DNA from: Microstegium vimineum
Taxonomy: Eukaryota; Streptophyta; Magnoliopsida; Poales; Poaceae
Direction: 5' to 3'
Assembly: GCA_022036555.1 (NCBI GenBank)
Contig: CM039137.1
Coordinates: 5,954,319-6,018,318, forward strand
DNA length: 64,000 nt
Within the stretch, counting starts at the first letter, position 1, and each line of letters begins with the position of its first letter. Shown piece after piece: positions 11,342-21,398 of this stretch. Below the pieces are notes generated by a model that searched no databases, had not been told where the DNA came from, and saw only the letters and a list, made by a program, of their open reading frames with translations. The translations under genes were made by a program, and so were the position numbers.

Positions 11342-12612
11342 ACTGCTACATGCACATGCACCTGTGCCACCTCGCCAACCCCTTCACTGGCTCGTTCTCG
11401 CCGCTACTAGACCTGCCCATCCGATTCTTGGAGAAGGATCTGCTGGATTGACACCACGACGACCAACGAGCCACGCCCGCGCTGCGCTCGCGTCACTGAC
11501 GACAGCTCGCGTGCGACTAGTCCCCGCGAGGCGACATGCAGCACGGCGGCGAGCTGTGGGCGCCGGTGCACCATACAATAACTCGGAACTAAGGCTGGAC
11601 GAAAAACTCGAAGCTCGTTAGCTCGGTTGGCTCGTGACTGGCTCGGCTCGACTCGACTCGGCTCCTTAAGATAACGAGCCGAGCCGAGCCGAGCCAAGGT
11701 TTTAGCTCGTTAGCTATAACGAGGCAGCTCGCGAGCCGCTCGCGAGCCAAATGAGCCACAATTTTAAGGAAAAAAGTAACATAACTTATATAAATTTTTA
11801 TATATTAGTATACTACAGCATATATGTTAACACATATTAATTTTTTATTCAATTTAACATGGTTAGATATTTTATTTTTGTATTATTACTATTATCAAGT
11901 TTTAGATAAATACAAATATTACATTTTGTGAATTTTTTATACTTAGCTCGCGAGCTTAACGAGCCAGCTCGAGCTTTTAACGAGCCGAGCCGAGCTGGCT
12001 TTCTGGCTCGTTATCATAACAAGCCTTAACGAGCCAAGCTGGCTCGTTATCCAACTTTTCTCGGAACGATGAAGGATGGATGCCATAGTGAACCTAGATG
12101 CGATGCGACCAGGTCTCGCGGAAATAAAGTCTCTAAAATAAAAATAACCTGTGGTACCAAATTTTAATTTTTTAAGTTGGATTAGAAACTATAGGACTAG
12201 GATTACCTTCTTTAATTAACTCGTATATTTTTTAAGTTAACTCTATTTTTTTTGTAAATAAGGGTAATCTCGGACCTCTCTCGGGAGAGGACACCGGGAT
12301 CCCGCGGCTCGCACAGCGTCGTTGCACCGCTCCAGCTCGGAGTACCACCACCGCCCCACACCTCCCGTCGCACCGCCGAGTGACGAAGCGCATCCGCCTC
12401 TCCCGCCCTGCCGCCCGCGCCGCGCCTCTCGTCGCCGCCCCGCTTCTCTCCGTCGTTCCAGGCCGCCTGGGATTCTTCTCCGTCGCCGGCTACACGCGTG
12501 AGGAGGGAGGAGGAGCCACAGCGCGTGGATCCAGGGGCAGCGGCATCCATCCCTCGTGAGATGGGAAGGAGCCGGTGAGATCTACTTTTTTTAGCTCCTC
12601 CATCTGTAGCTC
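11342..12612 (+). repeat. Repeat unit, copy A1
   Basis: This is closely similar to unit B (26968-27835). Shared blocks are ACTGCTACATGCACATGCAC at the left, a CCACGCCCGCGCTGCGCTCG block, an AT-rich stretch (GGTACCAAATTTTAATTTTT), GGTAATCTCGGACCTCTCTC, and a GC-rich tail ending in AGCTCCTCCATCTGTAGC. A hAT-like element (11590-12059) is present only in A1. The unit restarts at 12613 as copy A2. In copy B it leads directly into the 5' region of the trypsin-like gene, so it may be a duplicated promoter/5' segment or an unrecognised transposon. Confidence 0.8.
11590..12059. mobile_element. Non-autonomous hAT-like element, 470 bp
   Basis: It is flanked by an 8-bp direct repeat, CTCGGAAC (11582-11589 and 12060-12067). 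Paralogous copy B carries one copy with no insert near 27217-27225, so the insertion is directly demonstrated. An 8-bp duplication fits hAT transposons. The ends (TAAGGCTGGACGAAAA and the reverse complement of TTATCCAACTTTT) are weak inverted repeats. The subterminal regions are packed with GCTCG/CGAGC and GAGCC motifs around an AT-rich core with no coding capacity. Confidence 0.8.
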
Positions 12613-12662
12613 CTCCATCGGGTCGCGTGGAAATAAAGTCTCTAAAATAAAAATAACATGTG
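12613..12662 (+). repeat. Repeat unit copy A2, left part
   Basis: GGTCGCGTGGAAATAAAGTC onward repeats the sequence seen at 12112 and 27268. It is cut by the Gypsy element starting at 12663 and resumes at 24677. Confidence 0.8.
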
Positions 12663-14044
12663 TGTTGACACAAAAAGTGACACACTGTGTCTCACACACA
12701 GCAAGCCGGAAAGCGTGGCTTCAATCGGATGCCCGGGTGTTTCGAGAAACGAAAACGTGTCAGTCAGTTTGACCTAAAACTAATAAGGGATGAAAATCAT
12801 TAGATATAAACTGGAACATGCCGGATGAGACCAGACAGTTCCATATGTACGACCCTAAAGCCACTTACAACGACATATAGCTATAAAAGTTATCTGCCAA
12901 CAGGTTACAAAGATTATTCAGCTAAAACAAAGAGTACATAGCACTTTGGTTGTCGAATATGCATGCATGGGAAAAATACGTGTGAATGAATCAAATGTCC
13001 AAAAATTAAAGCATGACCAAGCTCGGCAATCCAGCCGATTTGGGATCCATGATTAAGGAAACATATAAGAAAACACGATCAAACTAATCTAAGCTTGCAC
13101 CTGCCGCACGATACTTAGCTTTATCAAAACTTGAACGTGAAATAACATACATGAACCCGCAACATGTGACAACATAGATTGAACCAATTCGGCTATTATA
13201 AAACGTAAGATCTAACTATTGAGACAGCATTGTTTAAACAAGAATAGATCTATAACGAAGAGAAAAGCCGAACCTCATCAATCTAGATTGGGAAAAAGAG
13301 TGTTTGCAAATATATAAAATATTTAAGTCAAATCGACACATGATAACTTGATGAATCTAATAGATTTTGTCAAATCTAGTAGAGCCTATAACTATCTTGC
13401 TTTTGTTAAGCATAACAAATAAACATCCACCGCACGACATCTACTCATAAGCCAAACACAAGCGAAGACCTTTTGATTATTAAGCAAAGATCCGCCGCAC
13501 GATCATTGAAAACAAAAAAGACTACTTGCATCGATATCTAAATCCACCGCATGATACTAGATATGATAACAAGGTTGCCGGTACTTACGGAGATCGATGG
13601 ATCGATAATTCCTCTCGAAGAACTCGACGACACGACAAAAGGACTCGAAGTTGGCACGGGGCCGGTTGTATTGATTTGGTTGTGAACGTTTTTACAATAG
13701 CTAAGGGTTCATATTTATACCCTGGCTATGATATGAGTCCTAAAAGGACACGGTTACAAAATATTAAAGGAAGAAATACAATATTTCGACTTTAGTTTCC
13801 TTCGTAGTCTTCATTGCCTTAATCATCGTAGCTATCGTTACCAATTCGGTTCCCACACGTCACCTTTGTCATTCCGATGAAAACCGTCTTTCTTCTGACT
13901 AACCGATTGCGCTATCGATTGTCGAATCTGAGAATTAGCCGACCGCACGTCTATTTACCGAATACCCTGAATACCTGTCTTCGGCAATCCTTTTTCACGC
14001 TGGCTCACCTGTCATTTTAAGTATGCCAAAATCTAGTGTTAACA
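12663..14044 (-). repeat. Gypsy 3' LTR (1382 bp)
   Basis: Left LTR, 3' in element sense. It is closely similar throughout to 21399-24676 apart from the nested MULE. A polypurine tract (minus-strand TTAAGGGGGCATG) abuts it at 14045-14057. It keeps one copy of ATTGTTTAAA (13229-13238), the empty target of the MULE found in the other LTR. Confidence 0.9.
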
Positions 14045-14193
14045 CATGCCCCCTTAATTTTGGGATAACAGTCGTTTATTCTGAAATTGACCGCAAGCTC
14101 CCTTTTCCCCCTAGGTCTACACTGTTCAACACCGCATCCGCCATTCAAGAAATCCATACCTCAGTACACTTTCAAACATGCTTCGAATCTTCA

Positions 14194-16600
14194 ATGGCGA
14201 CTCAGGATGAGATTCTAGAGGTAAAACATGAATTTTATTTCCTCACGTATTCGGCAATCTCCGATTGGTTTTCCTGCTCCCCTATTAACTCATTCGCTTT
14301 CTTGATTCTATTATCTCCCGAAGGAGTACAAGAACGAGATTTTGATTTCCTATGCTGCCAACCCTGATTCCTACCTCCTCGGTCCCATGGGCAATCCCGA
14401 CCCAACTGATATTATTGAGAAGGAAACCTTGAGGATTCCTTTCAAATCTAGGGTTAACCCGCCAAACCAATGGCCAAACACTTTCAAGACTTGGCCGCTT
14501 CCCCCAATAGCCAGATGGCAAAATTGGTACCGGAGGATGTCGAAAAAGAACAACAGCAATTGGGACAGCCAAGATATCACCCACTGCTTAGAGCTATCTC
14601 TATCAGAAATGCCCAGAAACGAACCTCTCCTGATAGCAGCTTCTCACTTCTGGTCTCACGCTATCAACGCTTTCGTCTTCGGCCATGGTATGATGACCCC
14701 CAACTCTGGCCGATGTATTCATGATGACTGGCTTAAACGTGTCCAAACCAGTATACTCATGTCAGTACAAGGGCAAAAGTAGCTAGAGAGTTGTCAAATC
14801 TGGAGGTGGATCGGTTGGGAACATTCAAAAATACATGGAAGCACCCGGTGTTGTTTCTGAAAAGGAAGGCAGAGCCTTTATGAACATATGGCTATCCAGG
14901 TTCATCTTCTGTGTAAAATCCAATGAGCCGACTCTGAATCACATGATAATGGCTGAGGATTTAGCTGCAGGTACACTAATCCCTCTTGGTAAATATCTTT
15001 TAGGATCTGTTTACCATATGATGCATCAGATCACTGTCCAAATGTACCATGGCAACGAGATCTCCTATGTGAGTGGGCCCTGGTGGTTCATTCAGATGTG
15101 GCTGCAACTTTATATGCATCAGATAGTGTCTGTACCTCTTCATAATTTAACCTTTCCTTCAGTTAACTATGCCGAAGGTAGCACAGCAAAGACCAAGAGC
15201 TGCCAAACTTATGGAGAAGCAGCATCTTCCATCAGTATTGTCATGGACATTGGTCATCTTTTCAAGCTATTCTTCAAGGGTTTCAACAATGTACTTTGGC
15301 TTCCTTACAGAGAGAATGATAGTTTAACTTTCCCCTGCAAATTTAGCTACGAATCTAGATGTTCTAACAAAGTGTCCACAGAAATTTTCAACTCTTTTAT
15401 CGAGCCTTGCATTGTGCCAGCCGAATTCCATCATGGGAGAAAGGTGAATCCTACCTATGAATTCTACAACCCCAATATGGTATCCAGGAAATTAGGATAT
15501 GGACAGCTGCCCCCAAGACCTTTCTTCTCATCAATCATAAGATACAAGGAGCTGATCACCAATGAAACAAGCTAGAAAAGTCTTTGAGCTTGGACAAGAT
15601 TTGCCAACATATGAACCTTCTCCATTTGGACTAGTGGATGTTGTCCACTCCCTTTTCTCTTCCTGGAGGCAAGAGTGGCACAACCACATTTTTAATATAT
15701 CAGTGCATCATTTATGCTAAGATTTGTATTCCTAATTTGCTCCTGATAGTGAGGTAATCTCATTGCACTAGTCATTTCTTGTTTCTGAATTTATCCCTTA
15801 TTCTAAAATCCAGCCATGTACAAGATTTGGAGTCCACTCCTCCTATTAATGCAGTAGATTACTATAAAGTTGGGCCTAACCCTGCATTGGGCTTCAATGC
15901 TCCCACTCTGGTAATCTTCATGAAGACCCCTGCAATTTCAGCCACTGCACCTTTGGGAGGAAAAGGTAAAAGGAAAACACTTGAGGACATTCATGTGACT
16001 AGAAAAGTAAGGTCCAAGAAAGTCCAGAGGTACCCCAAGGTATGTATTCTTTCAGTAATAAATCTCATTTATCACCAACTTTGACTGCCTTCATATTAAT
16101 CACCTTTTGTTGCAGCCACATGTTGAAATTCCTGGATCAAGCAATTTCCCAATAACCGCAGATATTCCTCCTCAAGCTTCCACTGAGAGTGCATAGACCC
16201 ATGAAGCTGAAAATACAGAGACTTATGAAACCGAAAGTACAAATGACCACGAAACCTCCATAATAATTGGTATTGTTCGGCTAATTATTTCCCTCTCTTT
16301 CATGAGGCATTTACTTTCTATTCTCACACTCTATCACCTGTATTGTTGAAAACAGATAAGACTCTAGATGATCTAGCCGGAGAACATTCCTCTGTTCCAA
16401 CTTCAGGTTCACCATCCTTGAGTATCCAATCAGGCTCTCAACCAGACCAAGACAGAGCTCATCCTGAAGATCAACCAACACAGCAGGTAACATTCTGTCC
16501 CACACTCCCTTTTTTAGCACATTTATCCAGTCGGCTAACACTCCTTTCCCTTTAAAGAACACCGCCAAGCCGACTACCAGCTATTCTTTCACTACTGAAG
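14194..16600 (+). pseudogene. Antisense plant-mobile-domain ORF of the Gypsy
   Basis: This plus-strand gene is antisense to the retrotransposon and lies between integrase and the 3' LTR. Exon 1 is 14194-14220 (MATQDEILE, donor GTAAAA). Exon 2 starts at 14324 (EYKNEILISYAANPDSYLLG) and runs to a stop at 15573-15575. The part from about 14690 reads MMTPTLADVFMMTGLNVS, then MNIWLSRFIFCVKSNEPTLN and GTLIPLGKYLLGSVYHMM, the pattern of the plant mobile domain (PMD, aminotransferase-like). A five-C run near 14697 shifts the frame by one base inside the PMD motif. Ser/Thr-rich exons may continue to about 16600. Tat elements are known to carry extra antisense ORFs; the PMD call is from motif memory. 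Confidence 0.65.
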
Positions 16601-16957
16601 ACTTTGTTTTGTGAAATATTTATGACCCCTACTGGCTTTTCCTCCTTTGAATTTCTCTAAGAACAACCAATCTGAAGAATGCTTACACGATATACTTATA
16701 TTTTTTCTCTAAAGGCGACACATACCGTGTCAGCTATTCTCTGAGTTCCTCAGAGTATTTTTCGGCTAAAGGCGATACCTTCATATCGGCTATTTGTGTA
16801 TAAAACTCCTCAAATCTATTTATGCTCCAACCTCAACACTGGGATGAAATCTCTTAAGAAATCTTCCATTAATAGCTCTAGCGAATTCTTCTCCCAGTAG
16901 AGTTTTTAAGATATACGCATTGCTAGGCGCGCACCTTACCACCTGAAAAGGTCCTTC

Positions 16958-18103
16958 CTAATTCGGAGACCACTTGCCGAACGCTTTATCCTTTGTTCCA
17001 ATCGGCAATACAATTTTCCAAACCAAATCTCCTTTTGCGAATTGTTTCTCCATAACCTTCTTGTTGTAGTACCTGGCAACACGCAATTTGTTTTTCTCAA
17101 TGTTCTCCAATGCCTTAAGACGAACCAGATGTAAATCCTCTAACTCATCCATCACTAGGCTTCTGTAATCCTCTTCCTTCAACTCATTTTGCAATGTAAC
17201 TCGTCTCGATCCCGATTGCAATTCCCACGGCAGCACAACATGATGCTCGTAAACCAACTCATAGGGAGATGCTTGAGTAGATCCATGACAAGCCATTCGG
17301 TAAGCCAACAAAGCCTCGTTAAGAACCAAATGTCACTTCTTCGGCTTTTGATCAATTTTCTTCTGAATAATTTTGATCATGATCTTATTTGATGCTTTAG
17401 CTTGGCCATTGGCTTGTGCATAATAAGGAGAAGAGTTATACAATTTGATTCCCATCTCGTCGACAAAATCACAAAACTCGAATGAAGTAAACTAAGTCCC
17501 TTGATCTGTTGTTATGGTTTGAGGAATCTCGAATCTGTGAATTATATGCTCCTTACCAAAATTAGCCATGTTTTCTGATGTAACCTTCTTTAGAGAAATA
17601 TCTTCAACTCATTTTGTAAAATAACATGTAGCCAACAGCACAAACTTATGACCTTTGCTAGAAGGAGGATGAATTTGACTGATCAAATCTATGCCCCATC
17701 CTCTGAACGGCCAAGGCTTGACAATTGGGTTTAAAGCCAACGTTAGAGCTCTCTGAATATTACCAAATCTCTGACAGTCTTGACACCCCTTGTAATATTC
17801 AAAACAATCCTCAAGCATGGTTGGCCAAAAATAACCGGTTCTTCTAATTATCCACTTCATCCGGTGAGCCGATTGATGTGTACCACATACTCCTTCATGC
17901 ACCTCATACATCAGCTTTCTGGAGTCCTCTTGATTCAAACATTTGAGGAGTACCCCATCTATGGACTTGTAGTGCAACTGGTCATCAAGGAGCACGAACT
18001 TGATAGCTTTGTATCTGAGCTTTCGGGAAACTTTTTGTGATGGATTTTTTAAATAATCGGCAATTTCATTTCTCCAGTCATCAATTACCCGACCTTCATC
18101 CAA
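16958..18103 (-). pseudogene. Gypsy integrase
   Basis: Integrase inserts retrotransposon cDNA into the genome. The zinc-binding HHCC segment is present (HEGVCGTHQSAHRM, then CFEYYKGCQDC). The catalytic core starts WGIDLISQIHPP (first Asp) and has ITTDQG (second Asp). The third acidic residue appears lost: the expected NGQAEASNK reads NGQAKASNK near 17405-17435, Glu to Lys. An in-frame stop follows YFTK near 17608, and the C-terminal region resumes at 17329-16958 (ALLAYRMACHGSTQASPYEL). The copy is therefore probably inactive. It is downstream of RNase H in the same polyprotein, with a frame change near 18100. Confidence 0.85.
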
Positions 18104-20073
18104 AGCATGAATTTCTTGATTCTCTCGGTATCCCGAAGCACTTTTAGCCAGTCTATTTGCTTCTTCATTATGCCCCTAGGGATATGATGCAAGGTGGCTA
18201 CCTGGAAACTCTTCAAAAGCTCTCGACACTCTTCATAATATCCCTTTAACATATCACTTTTGCATTCATATTGGCCGATCAGTTGGTTAATTACCAACTC
18301 AGAATCTCCAAATATTTCAACAGCAACGGCCTTCATATCGACAAGCAGCCGAAGTCCTTTAAGCAATGCTTCATACTCTGCCTGATTGTTAGTAACCAAG
18401 AATCCAATAGGGATGGCATACTCAAAAGTCAACCCTCTCGGAGAAATCAAGAGAATACCAGCACCACCACCTTTGCTACAAGATGAACCATCAAAAAACA
18501 AAGTCCATGGTACAATGGTCACCATCTTAGCAGAGGGATCACGGTGTTGGGTAACAAAATCGGCAATAACCTGACCTTTTACTGCTTTTGCCGATTCGTA
18601 CCTTAAATCAAATTCTGACAGAGCTAAAATCCATTTGTCAATTCTTCCATTTAAAATTGGTATTAATAGCATATATTTTATCACGTCGAACTCAGAAACT
18701 ACTACACATTCGGCATTTAACAAGTAATGTCGAAGCTTGGTGCACGAGTAAAACACACACAGGCAAAGCTTTTCTATAGCCGAATACCTTGTCTCTGGAT
18801 CCAGCAGGTTTCGGCTAAGGTAAGCTATCACTCTTTCTTTTCCTTCAAACTCTTGCATGAGGGCCGACCCTATTGTCAGGTTTTTGGCCGCCACGTACAA
18901 CTTAAAAGCCTTGTCAAGTTGCGGAGGTACCAATACGGGTGGCGCCTTCATGTACTCTTTGATCTCATCAAAAGCCTTCTGTTGTACGTCACCCCACACA
19001 AACTCTTGATCCTTTTTAAGATTCAACAGTGGAGAGAAAGACAACACTCTTTCTAACAAATTAGATATGAATCTTCTCAAGAAATTGATCTTGCCAAGTA
19101 GTGATTGCAACTCAGTGAGATTGTTTGGAGGGACCACCTAGTCTATTGCTTCCATGATTTTCTTGCCGACCTCGATCCCTCCTTTATGGACTAAAAAGCC
19201 TATAAACTCATCAGCCGAGACTCCAAAAGCACACTTGTTCGGGTTCATCCTCAAACCATGCTTCCTAGTGCACTCCAAGGTCTTCCTTAAATCGGCTAAA
19301 TGCCCCTCGTGATTTCTAGACTTGACCACCACGTCATCAATATATATTTCCACAATCTTGCCGATCAACTCATGAAAAATATAGTTCATAGCCCTCTGAT
19401 AAGTTGCACCGACATTCTTTAAGCCAAAAGTCATGACAATCCATTCAAACAAACCAATATGACCAGGGCATCTGAAGGTTGTTTTTGAAATATCCTCTAT
19501 TGCCATGAAAATTTGGTTATAACCAGCATTACCATCCATAAAGCTGATGACTACGTAACCAGCCGATGCATCGATGAGCAGATCAGCAACTGGCATCGGG
19601 TAACCGTCCATAGGAGTAGCTCTGTTGAGATTTCTAAAGTCAATGCAGACCCTCATCTTTCCATTTTTCTTGTACACGGGAACTATGTTTGAAACCCAAT
19701 CTGCATACCTGCATGGCCGACTGAAATCCGTTTCTAATAATCTTTCAACTTCCCTTTTTACATCGGCCAGTACCTCCTCTTTGAAAATCTTTCGGAGAGG
19801 TTGTTTGAAAGGACGGTACCCGGGTTTGATCGGCAATTTGTGCTCAATGATAGAACGATCTAGTTTGGGCATTTCTGTATAATCCCAAGCAAAACAATCT
19901 TTGAACTCTTTCAGAAGGTCTATCATCTTTAGCCTATGCTCTGGGTCTAGATTTGCACTGATATACATCGACCTTGGTTTCACATTGTCACCAACATTTA
20001 TTTCTTCTAGCTTATCGGCCGACATGAAGCCACGTCCTAGCTTCCCTTCATTGCCATCGATCGGGTTCCCCAT
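18085..20073 (-). pseudogene. Gypsy reverse transcriptase and dual RNase H
   Basis: One long reading frame is broken only by an in-frame TAG at 19138-19140 (EAID-stop-VVPPNN; the family usually has Trp). The RT part (20073-19138) has KKNGKMRVCIDFRNLNRATP, the catalytic box YIDDVVVKS and KCAFGVSADEFIGFLV. The second half (19137-18085) has the RT thumb and RNase H (FVWGDVQQKAFDEIKEYM, AYLSRNLLDPETRYSAIEK). A second RNase H-like domain follows (WTLFFDGSSCSKGGGAGILL, NNQAEYEALLKGL). The additional RNase H is a hallmark of the Tat lineage. Apart from the single stop this is well preserved. Confidence 0.9.
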
Positions 20074-20148
20074 TAAAAATTGCTCTCAGAGCCGACTGCT
20101 TGGATCGGTTGTTGGCTCCTTGCCAGAGACATTCACGGGACCTTCTCC

Positions 20149-20610
20149 CTAACTATTTCCAGAGAAACAATCGAAGTCATCATATTCCCAGTAGACAGGT
20201 TCTGCGGCAGCAACACTTACTGAATCATCAGCATGAACAATCTCAACATCATCTCCAATCCATTGAATGAGAGCTTGTTGCATGGTTGAAAGTATGTAGC
20301 AATTAGCATGGATCCAATTTCTTCCCAAGAGCAGACTATATGCCCCCTTGCCATCGATGACAAAGAAGGTAGTGATCAGAGTCTTTGATCCAATCATCAA
20401 CTCGACGTGTACCGCCCCCCCCCCCCGAGTGTCGGAAGGATTGCCAGAAAAGTCTCTAAGTACCAAGTCGGTTTTCAGTAACTCCTCATTGGTCATCCCG
20501 AGCTTCCTAAAGATAGTATAAGGCATAATATTGATGACAACTCCTTCATCAACCAACATATTGGTCAGAGGTTTGCCATTAATGTATCCCTTCACGTAAA
20601 GCGCCTTCAA
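20149..20610 (-). pseudogene. Gypsy aspartic protease
   Basis: Retropepsin-like domain that would process the polyprotein: NMLVDEGVVINIMPYTIFRK (usual D-S/T-G replaced by DEG) and SLLLGRNWIHANCYILSTM. A 12-C run at 20415-20426 (plus strand) sits inside it and gives an extra Gly stretch (DTRGGGAVHVEL), probably length-variable. It is separated from RT by a stop region at 20074-20148. Confidence 0.8.
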
Positions 20611-20619
20611 GTGTCGATG

Positions 20620-21373
20620 TTTGGCCGGTTTATCGAAAACTGCCCGTTGAGTTAGGACAAGCTAGGCCATCAGATTTTGATGCTCGCCCTCATTAGCATC
20701 TGAGGACACTTCTTCTTGTATATTTTGGTCATCGGGAGCTATAAATTCTGATGGAATGAAGAAAGTCATGTACGCATTAGTCGAACGGTTGTATCCATCG
20801 GGTTTTCTCTTAGGAAGCCACATTGGTTTTTGTTCGGCAGTCACTTGTGCTAGTTCTCTGTTCCTCAAGCGTTGCACCCTCCTCTTCTGACTCTTATTTA
20901 GACCTGGTGGGCACCACTACCCGTTCTGTCATGCATACTCCCGGTGCTCTCTCTCCTCAGAATGAACCCACTCTTGATCGGCAAACCTTTTACCTTGCCG
21001 ATCCTCTGAGTCGCCTATTTTTAAACGCCGATCGTCCCTAGGCACATGTGCTCCAAGTCTTTCATGGACCGGATGGCGGTTAGACCGGGACTGCCTATAC
21101 CCTGAATACCGATCACTGCATTCGGGCAATTATCTCTAGTGGGCAGCTTTAGGCCTTCATTCCAACAATGCTTGAAAAACGAGCATCCCCAATGAGACTG
21201 CTCCTACTCTCTCAAGCGTTCCTGTTTTCTCTGATACACTTCTTCCTCATGCCTCTGACATTCCTCTATGAATCTTTGCTCCTCGTATCAAATTCCTCAT
21301 ATCTTCCGGCAACTCTTCCATAGTCACCTCCAGAACCAGGCTATTGTCGATTTCAATCATCCTGAGATGTGGT
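20620..21373 (-). pseudogene. Gypsy Gag remnant (core missing)
   Basis: Broken minus-strand frames between the primer-binding site and protease include RVQRLRNRELAQVTAEQKPM and, near 21180-21110, CSFFKHCWNEGLKLPTRDNC, a cysteine-rich nucleocapsid-like motif. Only about 750 bp separate the leader from protease, and no Retrotrans_gag capsid domain can be found. Most of Gag is therefore deleted. Confidence 0.6.
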
Positions 21374-21398
21374 GTCCCACCGAGCGTGCCAAAAAGTG

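Noticed and set aside
12212..12685. 157-codon minus-strand ORF and its partner at 27367-27759
   Set aside because: Both lie in the repeat unit's GC-rich tail, read low-complexity Ala/Gly/Arg-rich sequence and differ by an internal duplication; no domain supports coding.
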